In this document: piece after piece, positions 25,564 through 33,480 of the stretch | How positions within the stretch are numbered: position 1 is the stretch's first letter | Layout: the number at the start of each line of letters is the position of its first letter | Program-made: the position numbers and the translations under genes | Assembly (NCBI GenBank): GCA_963730225.1 | Contig: CAVSQX010000001.1 | Span: 124,001-188,000, forward strand | Direction of reading: 5' to 3' | Length of the DNA: 64,000 bases | DNA from: CAVSQX01 sp963730225 | GTDB lineage: Bacteria; Planctomycetota; Phycisphaerae; Tepidisphaerales; Tepidisphaeraceae | Notes under the pieces: model-generated | The model's input: the letters and a program-made list of their open reading frames with translations, nothing else | Database searches by the model: none | Told to the model about the DNA's origin: nothing

Positions 25564-26301
25564 GTGAATCTTCTGGAAACTACAAAATTGATCAAGACTT
25601 ACGGCGGCCGGACGGTCGTCGATGAGGTTAGCTTTTTGCTGACCCAGCATGAGATCGTCGGGCTGCTGGGACGGAACGGCGCGGGGAAGACGACCACGTT
25701 TCGGATGATTCTGGGAATGGTGACGCCGGATAGCGGAGCGGTGGCGTTTGATGCGACGGACATTACGCATCTTCCGATGTACAAACGAGCCCGGCTGGGG
25801 ATTGGATATTTGCCCCAGGAACGATCGGATTTTCGCCGGCTGACGGTGTGGCAGAATCTGATGGTGATTCTGGAAACGCTGAACATCGGCCGAGCCGAGC
25901 GAAATCGGCGTGCGGAGCAGTTGCTGGAACATTACGGATTGAGCAAAACGCGGCATCAGCGATCGGAAACGCTCAGCGGTGGGGAGCGAAGGAAGCTGGA
26001 GATTGCCCGGGCGCTGGTCACCGAGCCGAAGCTGATTCTGCTGGACGAGCCGTTCAGCGGCGTCGATCCGGTGGCGGTGGAGGATTTGCAGCGGGAAATC
26101 ATTCGGTTGCGGGACGAATTCAACAAGAGCATTCTGATCACGGATCATAATGTGGCCCAGACGCTGAAGGTGTGCGATCGGGCGCTGATCATCAACGACG
26201 GCCGGGTTTTCAAGGAAGGGACGCCCAGGGAGATCATCAACGACCCGGGGGTGCGGAGCGCGTATCTGGGGCACACGTTTCGCGGGGACGAGTTCGGATG
26301 A
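25564..26301 (+). CDS. lptB: LPS-export ABC transporter ATPase LptB
   Basis: 246 residues, from a GTG at 25564 (VNLLETTKLIKTYGG). Walker A GRNGAGKTT, Q-loop in GYLPQERSDFRRLTV, signature LSGGERRKLEIARAL, Walker B LILLDEPF and H-loop ITDHNV are all intact. The Q-loop region and C-terminal VRSAYLGHTF are characteristic of LptB rather than other ABC ATPases. It energises LPS extraction with the LptF/LptG pair found at 13.4-16.2 kb. Downstream, a DUF1844 gene starts 45 bp later. Confidence 0.93.
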   Translation: MNLLETTKLIKTYGGRTVVDEVSFLLTQHEIVGLLGRNGAGKTTTFRMILGMVTPDSGAVAFDATDITHLPMYKRARLGIGYLPQERSDFRRLTVWQNLMVILETLNIGRAERNRRAEQLLEHYGLSKTRHQRSETLSGGERRKLEIARALVTEPKLILLDEPFSGVDPVAVEDLQREIIRLRDEFNKSILITDHNVAQTLKVCDRALIINDGRVFKEGTPREIINDPGVRSAYLGHTFRGDEFG

Positions 26302-26346
26302 TTTTTGCCGCTTGCAAAACGGCGGATGGAGCGGAGAATTAAACCG

Positions 26347-26796
26347 ATGGCGGAAGAGCAACCATCCCTTCAGATCGATACGGACTGGAAAAAGCAGGCG
26401 CAGGAGGAGAAGCGCCGGCTGGCGGAGCAGGCGGCAAAAAGTGCGCCTGTCCCGACGTTGGCGGCGACGCCGATTTCACCGGGGGCTGCGGCTGCGGGTG
26501 CGGCGACGCCGGGGTCGAGGCGGTCGGGGCAGCGAGAGTTGCCGCCGCCGAGCATCGCGTCGCTGGTTCAGTCGCTGATGACGCAGATTCTGTTTTATCT
26601 AGGGGAAATCGCAACCAGCGGCGGACAGGCGGGCGTCGACCTGGATATGGCCAAGCATCAACTGGATACGCTGGGCGTGCTGGAGGAGAAGACGAAGAAT
26701 AATCTCACGGAGCAGGAGAAGGCGCTGATGGACGCGGCGCTGTATGAGACGCGCTCGAGATTCATCAGCGTGGCGTCGCAGTTTTTGGGCCCGTGA
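26347..26796 (+). CDS. DUF1844 domain protein
   Basis: 149 residues from the ATG at 26347. An Ala/Pro-rich head (about 30-65) is followed by the DUF1844 domain: SIASLVQSLMTQILFYLGEI, VDLDMAKHQLDTLGVLEEKT and LTEQEKALMDAALYETR. Widespread in Planctomycetota, Acidobacteria and deltaproteobacteria; function is unknown. Small, soluble, helical. Probably cotranscribed with lptB. Confidence 0.85.
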   Translation: MAEEQPSLQIDTDWKKQAQEEKRRLAEQAAKSAPVPTLAATPISPGAAAAGAATPGSRRSGQRELPPPSIASLVQSLMTQILFYLGEIATSGGQAGVDLDMAKHQLDTLGVLEEKTKNNLTEQEKALMDAALYETRSRFISVASQFLGP

Positions 26797-26805
26797 GAAG
26801 TCGGG

Positions 26806-26867
26806 GATGGAAGATAGAGGATAGAGGATCGCGCGAGGAAGTCCCTGATCCTCGATCCTCGATTTTC
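26806..26867. repeat. heptad-repeat hairpin element after DUF1844 gene
   Basis: Left units GATGGAA, GATAGAG, GATAGAG, GATCGCG; right units GATCCTC, GATCCTC, GATTTTC in inverted relation. The T-rich end followed by CCCC could also help end transcription. Confidence 0.7.
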
Positions 26868-26928
26868 CCCGCCAGGCTCTTGCGTCCGATAAAAAGGGGA
26901 TTAAGATCGCCCGGATGTCCGATCATGG

Positions 26929-29337
26929 ATGATCGGCGCGGTTGAGCGGTTCGTATTCAGATCGCGGCACGGCATGGAAGCCATCGCCTCTCGTGACTCG
27001 TCTGGTCTGCTGGCCCGGGTGTCGGGGCTCTGGCAGTTGCCACTTCTGCTGGTTTCGCTGGCGCTGTTCACCTACGCGGGTTTTGTCTTTATCGATCCCA
27101 AGCCGGGATTGACCATCGATCAGAAAATCGACGCGGCCAAACTGTATCTGCGCCACGAGCGTCCCGAGGCGGCGCTGGATCAGCTCAATCAGATCATCGC
27201 GACGGAAAAACTGGATCGCGATCACGAAGCGCAGGTGCATCTGCTGCTGGCCCAGGCGATCGATGATGCGCAACAGCAAAAGCACATCGATTTGCCGACG
27301 AATCGAAAACAGATCATCGAGCAGACGCAGTTGGCGCTGTCGATGGGGATCAAGAGTAATGCGGTCATTCAGCGGCGGTTGGGGGAGAGCTATGAAGCGC
27401 TGGAGGATCCGACCGATGCGCTGGATCACTATCGCCAGGCGATGGCGATGGATTCGGATCACGCGTTGCGGTTGCAGCGGAAGGTGATCGATCTTCAGTT
27501 GGCGGAAAACGATCCGGGGCCGGCGGAGGCGTCGCTGGAGGCGTATCTGAAATCGTCCGATCTGACCGACGGCGAGCGGGCTTGGGGGATGTGCGAGCAG
27601 GCGAAGTTGATGGTGGATCGGGGGGATTTCGTCAAAGCCAAGGCGCTGCTCGGTCAGGCGCTGAAGCTGGACACCGATCCGTCGACGATGGGGCAGGAGA
27701 ATTATTATCTGGGGTACTGCGCGTACAAGCTGGGGGATTCGGCCGAGGCGGAGCGGCTGCTGCGTGCGGCGCGGAATCAAATGCGTGTGGAACATCCGCT
27801 GGACGCCGATGCGGCGTACCTGCTGGGGAAAATCTTTCAGGAAAAGAACGATGCGAAAACGGCGGAGTCGTTTTATCAGGATGTGCTGGTGAGCCATCCG
27901 GAATCGAAGATCGCGACGCTGGCCCTGCTGGGGCGCGGGATGTGCCGGGTGATGCTGGCGGATGACGATGCGGGGTTGACGGATCTGCGCGATGTGACGA
28001 ATCAAATCGGCGAGAAGGCGTATCGGGAAAGATACAAGGATCCGGTGGTGGCGGGATTGGGGGAATCGGCGGCGGTGATGTCGGGGCGGGGGAATTTTCA
28101 GGGAACGCTGGAGCTTCTGGCGGATCAACAGCAATTGCAGCCCGATCCACCGGCGGACTTTTATGATCGGCTGGGGGATGTTTATCAGAGACGAGCGGAC
28201 CAGCTCGAAGCGACGGCGGACGATTCCAACTCGGCCGACCAGATTCGCCGGGCCAAGCAGGTGCGGGAATTTCGCACCAAGGCCGGGGATGCGTACATCG
28301 CCTATTCGCGCACGTTGACGCTGGCGGACGACAAGGGGTACGGCGAGGCGATGTGGAAGGGGATCGATCTGTACGACAAGGCGGCGAATATCCAATGTGT
28401 GATTTCGGCGCTGGAGCTGTTTGTGGCCGAGCGCCCGGATGATTCGCTGGCGCCGTCGGCGCTGCTGCGGCTGGGGAGGGCGTATCAGGCGGCGGGGATG
28501 TTCGACAAGGCGATCGCGGCGTTTCAGAGGAATCAATTTCGATATCCCAACAGCCTGGCGGCGAGCAAATCGGCAGTGCCGCTGGCGCAGGCATACATCG
28601 CCAAGGGGCCCGAGGCGTACGCCAAGGCGGAGAGCGTGCTCAAGAGCGTGGTGGAAGACAATTCGCTGTTGTCGCCCGAAGCGGAGGAATTCAAGCAGGC
28701 GTTGTTCGAATTGGCGCAGTTGTACTACCGCATGGGCCGATATGAGGAAGCGGTGGCGCGGCTGGAGGAATTGACGGCGCGCTATCCCGGCGACGATCGG
28801 ATGGGTCAACTTCTGTTCCTGATGGCCGACAGCTATCGCAAGAGCGCGGCGTTGCTGGACACGAAGCCGGCGGTGGCTAGCGCCGACAACTCGGTGGGGG
28901 CGGCCGTCGATTTGGCGGAAGCGGCGGCGGCGAGAAAAGATCGATTGGAAAAAGCCCGGGCCATGTACGACAAGGTCATCGACGTGTACCGCGCGACTCC
29001 GCCCAAGACGGAAGTGGATCGGCTGTACAACAAGTTGAGTCATTTCTACCGGGCCGACTGCATGTATGACCTGGGGCAATACGAAGAGGCGATTCGCCTC
29101 TACGACACGGCGGCGTTTCGATATCAGGATGACGCTTCGTCCTTGGCGGCGTATGTGCAGATCGTCAATGCGTATTATGCGTTGGGAAAACCGGACGAAG
29201 CGAAGGCGGCCAATGAGCGCGCCAAGTGGTTGCTCAAACGCATGCCGCCGGATGCGTTCACGGACGGAACGTTCGCCATGCCAAAGGAATATTGGGAAAA
29301 CCAACTGAAATGGGCCAGCCAGTCCGGCATGTGGTGA
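26929..29337 (+). CDS. large membrane-anchored TPR protein
   Basis: 802 residues. One membrane segment near residues 36-54 (LPLLLVSLALFTYAGFVFI) and then a long periplasm- or cytoplasm-facing solenoid of tetratricopeptide repeats, for example ALDQLNQIIATEKLD, SAEAERLLRAARNQ, MFDKAIAAFQRNQFRYPN and QYEEAIRLYDTAAFRYQDD. An internal ATG at 26974 is an alternative start. It ends 14 bp before flgN and precedes the whole flagellar cluster, so a role in motility or in cell-envelope assembly is possible but not shown. Confidence 0.75.
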   Translation: MIGAVERFVFRSRHGMEAIASRDSSGLLARVSGLWQLPLLLVSLALFTYAGFVFIDPKPGLTIDQKIDAAKLYLRHERPEAALDQLNQIIATEKLDRDHEAQVHLLLAQAIDDAQQQKHIDLPTNRKQIIEQTQLALSMGIKSNAVIQRRLGESYEALEDPTDALDHYRQAMAMDSDHALRLQRKVIDLQLAENDPGPAEASLEAYLKSSDLTDGERAWGMCEQAKLMVDRGDFVKAKALLGQALKLDTDPSTMGQENYYLGYCAYKLGDSAEAERLLRAARNQMRVEHPLDADAAYLLGKIFQEKNDAKTAESFYQDVLVSHPESKIATLALLGRGMCRVMLADDDAGLTDLRDVTNQIGEKAYRERYKDPVVAGLGESAAVMSGRGNFQGTLELLADQQQLQPDPPADFYDRLGDVYQRRADQLEATADDSNSADQIRRAKQVREFRTKAGDAYIAYSRTLTLADDKGYGEAMWKGIDLYDKAANIQCVISALELFVAERPDDSLAPSALLRLGRAYQAAGMFDKAIAAFQRNQFRYPNSLAASKSAVPLAQAYIAKGPEAYAKAESVLKSVVEDNSLLSPEAEEFKQALFELAQLYYRMGRYEEAVARLEELTARYPGDDRMGQLLFLMADSYRKSAALLDTKPAVASADNSVGAAVDLAEAAAARKDRLEKARAMYDKVIDVYRATPPKTEVDRLYNKLSHFYRADCMYDLGQYEEAIRLYDTAAFRYQDDASSLAAYVQIVNAYYALGKPDEAKAANERAKWLLKRMPPDAFTDGTFAMPKEYWENQLKWASQSGMW

Positions 29338-29351
29338 AGAACGGATTTCTC

Positions 29352-29795
29352 ATGACAAACGATCGTGTCGTCGAAGCGTTGAAGGAACAGGTGGCGTGTT
29401 ATCGTCGGCTGGCGAAGCTGGCGGCGATACAGCACCAGCACGTGCAGCAGAGTCAGACCGACATGCTGCTGGACGTGCTGAGCCGGCGGCAGGAAGTGCT
29501 GGACCAGGTCGCACGGCTGGAGCGCGTGATTGCGCCGGCCAAGCGGCTGTGGGGCGACTACCTGACGACGCTGGCGCCGGAGCAGCGCGACTCGGCGGAG
29601 AAATTTCTCGCCGAGACGCGGCGGCTGCTGGAACGCATCACGTCGGCGGATCGGGATGACGCGATCGTGCTTCAGCAGCGGAAGCTGAACCTGGGGCGAC
29701 AGATTCACGCGGCGTCGGCGGCGCGGAGTTTCAATCGAAGTTACGCGGCGGCGGCGTATGGGCCGCGGAATTCGAGAATGGATATTCACCAGTGA
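29352..29795 (+). CDS. flgN: FlgN-like flagellar export chaperone
   Basis: 147 residues, nearly all helical: EALKEQVACYRRLAKLAAIQ, a conserved heptad-rich middle (VLSRRQEVLDQVARLERVI) and a basic tail. This matches the FlgN pattern of a four-helix chaperone for hook-filament junction proteins FlgK/FlgL. Sequence similarity is weak as is usual for the family, so the name rests on helical pattern and position. Its last codons overlap the kinase gene by 4 bp. Confidence 0.65.
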   Translation: MTNDRVVEALKEQVACYRRLAKLAAIQHQHVQQSQTDMLLDVLSRRQEVLDQVARLERVIAPAKRLWGDYLTTLAPEQRDSAEKFLAETRRLLERITSADRDDAIVLQQRKLNLGRQIHAASAARSFNRSYAAAAYGPRNSRMDIHQ

Positions 29796-30637
29796 ACATG
29801 CCCGGCACCGACGCACCCGCTTCCGATCACGCCCGCCGAATCGAGGAATTCGGACGGATCATCTTCGCCTACAGCGAGGTGACCGATAAGCTGCAAAAAT
29901 CGCACACCCAGCTCACGGCCACGGTGCAGTCGCTGCGGCAGGAGTTGAGCGAAAAAAATCGGCAGCTCGAACGGCGCAATCGGCTGGCGGCGGTGGGCGA
30001 GATGGCGGCGGGAATGGCCCACGAAATCCGCAACCCGCTGGGCGCGATTCAACTGTACACGTCGATGCTGATACGCGATCTGGTGGATCGTCCGGACGCG
30101 GCGGGAGTGGCGCGGAAAATCGCCGGGGGAGTAAATCGGCTGGAAGCGCTGGTGAGTCAGGTGTTGCAATTCACCCGCGAGATCAAGGCCAACATCGTCG
30201 AGACGGATTTGGCCGAGCTAGTCGCCGAAGCGATCGAGCTGGCGACCCAGCAATTGCAGGCGCGAAATGTGCAGTGCGATGTGAATGGGCCGCGGCCGAT
30301 GCGGGTTCGGGCCGATCCGCTGCTGATCGGGCAGGCCCTGTTGAACCTGATTCTGAATGCGGCCGAAGCGATCGGGAAAGAGGGCCGAATTGCGATTCAA
30401 TACGGACCTCCGATCGATCCGAGCGATGCCCGGCAATTTCATCTGTTCCTGCGCGACACCGGTCCGGGCATTTTGCCGGAGATTCTGGATCGCATCTTCA
30501 ACCCGTTTTTCACGACGCGGGAAACGGGGACGGGATTGGGATTGGCGATTGTCCATCGGGTGGTGGAAGCGCACGATGGCACGATCATCGTTACCAACGC
30601 CTCGGGCGGTGGAGCCAAGTTCGAGATTCGCATTTGA
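29792..30637 (+). CDS. soluble sensor histidine kinase, FlrB/FleS-like
   Basis: 281 residues with no membrane helix. A coiled coil at about 30-65 leads to the H-box MAAGMAHEIRNPLGAI with His77, then N-box LILNAAEAIGKEG, G1 DTGPGI and the G2 region FFTTRETGTGLGLAIV. It is translationally coupled to flgN and followed 21 bp later by a sigma-54 response regulator, the same arrangement as FlrB-FlrC, which control middle flagellar genes in Vibrio and Pseudomonas. The input signal is unknown and likely cytoplasmic, such as assembly state. Confidence 0.88.
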   Translation: MNMPGTDAPASDHARRIEEFGRIIFAYSEVTDKLQKSHTQLTATVQSLRQELSEKNRQLERRNRLAAVGEMAAGMAHEIRNPLGAIQLYTSMLIRDLVDRPDAAGVARKIAGGVNRLEALVSQVLQFTREIKANIVETDLAELVAEAIELATQQLQARNVQCDVNGPRPMRVRADPLLIGQALLNLILNAAEAIGKEGRIAIQYGPPIDPSDARQFHLFLRDTGPGILPEILDRIFNPFFTTRETGTGLGLAIVHRVVEAHDGTIIVTNASGGGAKFEIRI

Positions 30638-30658
30638 TTTTCAGAAAAGAGGCCACGG

Positions 30659-32020
30659 ATGGCACGAATACTGGTAGTCGACGATCAGGAACTGATTCGA
30701 GATTCGTTGGCGGCGACGCTGGCGCACGACGGGCATGAAGTGATAGCGGCCGGGGATGGAGCGGGAGCGATGTCGCGGTTGTCGTCGGGGACGCGGTTTG
30801 ATCTGCTGATCACCGATTTGAAGATGCCGAAGATGACGGGCATCGAGTTGCTGGCCGAATCGAAGCGGCTGCGGCCGGAGATGCCGGTGGTGCTGATGAC
30901 GGCGTTTGCGACGGTGGCGACAGCCGTCGAAGCGATGAAGCTGGGGGCGTACGACTACATTCAAAAACCGTTCGACGGGGAGGAGATCAAGCTGCTGGTC
31001 GATCGGACGCTGGAGCACAATCGGCTGATTCGGGAAAATCAGGCGCTGCGCACCATGACCGAGATGAACGCGCCGCGTCCGCTGATCGGGGCCAGCGAGG
31101 TGATGCAGGCGGTGAAGAAACGCATCGAGTTGGTGGCGCAAAGCTCGGCGACGGTGCTGATTCGCGGGGAAAGCGGAACGGGCAAGGAAGTGGTGGCGCG
31201 GGCCATTCATGCGGGTTCGGATCGCCGAGAGAGACCGATCCTGGCGGTGAATTGTGCGGCGCTGTCGGAGAATCTGCTGGAATCGGAGTTGTTCGGGCAC
31301 GAGAAAGGTGCGTTCACCGGAGCGGATCGGCTGCGGCGCGGACGGTTTGAATTGGCCGATGGCGGATCGCTGCTGCTGGATGAGATCAGCGAGATCGCGC
31401 CGTCGCTCCAGGCGAAGTTGCTGCGCGTTTTGCAGGAAAGCACGTTCGAGCGCGTCGGCAGCAGCGTGAGCCAGCAGGTGGATGTGCGGGTGATCGCAAC
31501 GACGAACCGCGATCTGGAAAAATCGGTGGAGGAGGGAAAGTTTCGACAGGATTTGTTTTACCGGCTCAATGTCGTGCCGATCGAATTGCCGCCGCTGCGA
31601 AATCGTGCCGAGGATGTCGCGGAATTGTGCCGGCATTTCTTACACGTGATTGCCAAGCGGGAGAACAAACCGTTTCGGCACACCGAGCCCGAAGCGTTGC
31701 GTGTTTTGCAGAGATACAACTGGCCGGGGAACGTGCGTGAATTGCAGAACATCATCGAACGGGCCTGCGTGCTGGAGACCGAGCCGGGGATTTTGCGAGC
31801 GGCGATGATCGAGCCGTGGCTGCGGAGCAAACCGATCGGCGGCGTGGAATCGCTGGCGGGAAAACCGCTGGCGGATATCGAGAAGCAGGTGATTCTCAGC
31901 ACGCTGGAGCGGTTCCGCGGGCATCGGCTTAAGACGGCCGGGGCGCTGGGGATTGGGGTGAGAACGCTGGGGATTAAGTTGAAGAGGTGGAAGGATGAGG
32001 GGGAGGTGGTGGAGGCGTAG
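30659..32020 (+). CDS. sigma-54-dependent response regulator, FlrC/FleR-like
   Basis: 453 residues: receiver domain with phospho-acceptor Asp53 (LLITDLKMP) and Lys in YIQKPF; AAA+ domain with Walker A GESGTGKEV, the sigma-54-contacting loop GAFTGA and Walker B LLLDEISEI; C-terminal Fis-type HTH (AGALGIGVRTLGIKLKRW). All elements for phosphorylation-dependent activation of RpoN promoters are present. Targets are probably the flagellar genes that begin at flgB immediately downstream. Confidence 0.92.
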   Translation: MARILVVDDQELIRDSLAATLAHDGHEVIAAGDGAGAMSRLSSGTRFDLLITDLKMPKMTGIELLAESKRLRPEMPVVLMTAFATVATAVEAMKLGAYDYIQKPFDGEEIKLLVDRTLEHNRLIRENQALRTMTEMNAPRPLIGASEVMQAVKKRIELVAQSSATVLIRGESGTGKEVVARAIHAGSDRRERPILAVNCAALSENLLESELFGHEKGAFTGADRLRRGRFELADGGSLLLDEISEIAPSLQAKLLRVLQESTFERVGSSVSQQVDVRVIATTNRDLEKSVEEGKFRQDLFYRLNVVPIELPPLRNRAEDVAELCRHFLHVIAKRENKPFRHTEPEALRVLQRYNWPGNVRELQNIIERACVLETEPGILRAAMIEPWLRSKPIGGVESLAGKPLADIEKQVILSTLERFRGHRLKTAGALGIGVRTLGIKLKRWKDEGEVVEA

Positions 32021-32022
32021 GG

Positions 32023-32082
32023 ATTGCCGATTGCCAATTGCCGATTGAAAGACGAGTGCTTCTCTTCTAATCGGCAATTCGA
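32023..32082. repeat. heptad-repeat hairpin element between response regulator and flgB
   Basis: Left units ATTGCCG, ATTGCCA, ATTGCCG, ATTGAAA; short right arm AATCGGC, AATTCGA. Same heptad family as 33388, 43723 and 54488. Confidence 0.7.
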
Positions 32083-32160
32083 GACCGGCAAGACTTCGCC
32101 ATGAGCGCAGAAAGTGCCCGACGCTGAATTTGGCGGGACTGTTTTTTCAGCCTTCGCCGT

Positions 32161-32176
32161 TCGGCACGCGGTTTGA
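32161..32176 (+). promoter_or_regulatory. possible sigma-54 -24/-12 promoter before flgB
   Basis: CGGCACGCGGTTTGA has the GG (32163-32164) and the TTGA that correspond to the TGGCACG-N4-TTGC pattern with exact spacing; only the final C is replaced by A. Against it, the predicted start would be about 32188, leaving almost no leader before the ATG at 32195 and excluding the apparent ribosome-binding site. Low confidence. Confidence 0.3.
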
Positions 32177-32194
32177 TCTAAGAGGTAATTGGCC

Positions 32195-32596
32195 ATGTTA
32201 ATCGATCGAATGCTGAATCAGGATTGCGAGCCGGTGCTGGAGCAGGTGCTGCGCTTCACCGAGGCCAGGCAAGGCGTGCTGGCGGATGATGTGGCCAATG
32301 CGTCGACGCCGAATTTTCGGCAGAAGGATTTGTCGGTCGAGAAATTTGAGCAGATGCTGCGCGATCGGATGGCGCGGGCGGATGAATCGTCGCCGGGATC
32401 GGTGAGGTTCGATGATATTTCGGGTGAACTGGAAAATCCGCAGCGTGGGATTTTGTTTCACGATGGAAATAACCGCTCGATGGAACAGTTGATGTCGGAT
32501 GAGGCGAAAAATGCGCTGATGCATAATCTGGTGGTGGAGTTGCTGAGAAGGCAGTATCAGACGATGGATATGGCGCTGAAGGAGAGGGTGTCGTAA
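32195..32596 (+). CDS. flgB: flagellar basal-body rod protein FlgB
   Basis: 133 residues, proximal rod subunit exported by the flagellar type III system. DDVANASTPNFRQKDL is the conserved N-terminal D0 region (ANxxTPxF). The C-terminal helix (NLVVELLRRQYQTMDMALKE) pairs with it in the rod. The ATG at 32195 follows AAGAGGTAATTGGCC. First structural gene of the cluster, with flgC and fliE next. Confidence 0.9.
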   Translation: MLIDRMLNQDCEPVLEQVLRFTEARQGVLADDVANASTPNFRQKDLSVEKFEQMLRDRMARADESSPGSVRFDDISGELENPQRGILFHDGNNRSMEQLMSDEAKNALMHNLVVELLRRQYQTMDMALKERVS

Positions 32597-32601
32597 GGAA
32601 T

Positions 32602-32629
32602 CCGGGTCATCGGAGTACCTCAGACCCGG
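32602..32629. repeat. CCGGGTC hairpin repeat, copy 2
   Basis: Arms CCGGGTC and GACCCGG with centre ATCGGAGTACCTCA; differs from the copy at 23959 at only a few positions, and in both copies GGCGT follows the right arm. It lies in the flgB-flgC gap. Confidence 0.65.
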
Positions 32630-32668
32630 CGTGGCGGAGCCATGAACGAAGAGAAATAAGGAGCCTGT

Positions 32669-33073
32669 ATGTTTGACATTTTGGATACGTCGGCCAGCGC
32701 ACTGCAAGCACAGAGAACACGACTCGATGCGATCGCGGCGAATATCGCCAATATCAATACGACGCGCGGGCCCAATGGGGAGAAGACGCCGTTCCGGCGG
32801 CGCATGGTGATGTTCGCGGCGGGGCAGGCGGATGATTCGTCGAGAGCGGGCGTGCATGTGCAGGAGATCAAGCTCGATCCGTCGCCGTTTGTGCGCAAGT
32901 TTGAGCCGGGGCATCCGGACGCGGATAAGGATGGGTATGTGAATTATCCGAACATCGACATGACCATCGAATACGTGAACGCGCTGGAAGCGTCGCGCGC
33001 GTATGAGGCGAATGTCACTATGATGGAGACGACCAAGGCGATGCTGAATTCCTCGCTGCGGCTGCTGGCGTAA
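32669..33073 (+). CDS. flgC: flagellar basal-body rod protein FlgC
   Basis: 134 residues. IAANIANINTTRGPNGE and FRRRMVMF give the N-terminal rod motif, and the C-terminus VNALEASRAYEANVTMMETT is the typical helix. Preceded by AAATAAGGAGCC as a strong ribosome-binding site. Its stop shares a base with the fliE start (TAATG), so the two are coupled. Confidence 0.93.
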   Translation: MFDILDTSASALQAQRTRLDAIAANIANINTTRGPNGEKTPFRRRMVMFAAGQADDSSRAGVHVQEIKLDPSPFVRKFEPGHPDADKDGYVNYPNIDMTIEYVNALEASRAYEANVTMMETTKAMLNSSLRLLA

Positions 33074-33384
33074 TGATCGACGGAGTCAATAACTTGTCAC
33101 TGGGCAACATCGCGGGCGGCGGAGCTGCGCCTGCCAATTCGTCCGGCGCTGGAGCGGCCGGCGGCGCGAGCTTTGCCGATTCACTGAAGAAAAGCATTGA
33201 TGAGGTTTCGCAGATGCAGCAGGATGCCAGCAAAGCCGTCGAGGATTTGGCGACGGGCAAATCGGACAACGTTTCGGGCGTCATGACGGCCATGGAAAAA
33301 AGCGACCTGGCGTTCAAGACGCTGCTGGCGATTCGAGCGAAATTGATGGATGCGTATGATGAGATTAAGGGGATTTCTGTCTAG
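33073..33384 (+). CDS. fliE: flagellar hook-basal body complex protein FliE
   Basis: 103 residues. The C-terminal two-thirds are typical: SFADSLKKSIDEVSQMQQDA and DLAFKTLLAIRAKLMDAYDEI. The first 35 residues are Gly/Ala-rich and unconserved. FliE links the MS ring to the rod. The start overlaps the flgC stop by one base. Confidence 0.9.
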   Translation: MIDGVNNLSLGNIAGGGAAPANSSGAGAAGGASFADSLKKSIDEVSQMQQDASKAVEDLATGKSDNVSGVMTAMEKSDLAFKTLLAIRAKLMDAYDEIKGISV

Positions 33385-33387
33385 GAG

Positions 33388-33475
33388 GATTGCCGATTGC
33401 CGATTGCCAATTGCCGATTGAAAACGCGAAAGTCTTTTTCAATCGGAAATGGGAAATAGGAAACAGGCAATTGCG
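33388..33475. repeat. heptad-repeat hairpin element between fliE and fliF
   Basis: Left arm: GATTGCC three times, AATTGCC, GATTGAA. Right arm: AATCGGA, AATGGGA, AATAGGA, AACAGGC, AATTGCG. The right arm keeps the 7-bp period but has lost most pairing, and reaches to within 5 bp of the fliF ATG. Confidence 0.75.
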
Positions 33476-33480
33476 AAGAC

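Noticed and set aside
26923..29304. 793-codon open frame antisense to the TPR gene
   Set aside because: Mirror of codon bias in the TPR gene; Arg/His/Leu-rich low-complexity translation with no recognisable family.
29792..32020. Histidine kinase and regulator as an NtrBC nitrogen system
   Set aside because: No PAS-type NtrB head, no glnA nearby, and the pair is embedded between flgN and flgB, so a flagellar FlrBC role fits better.
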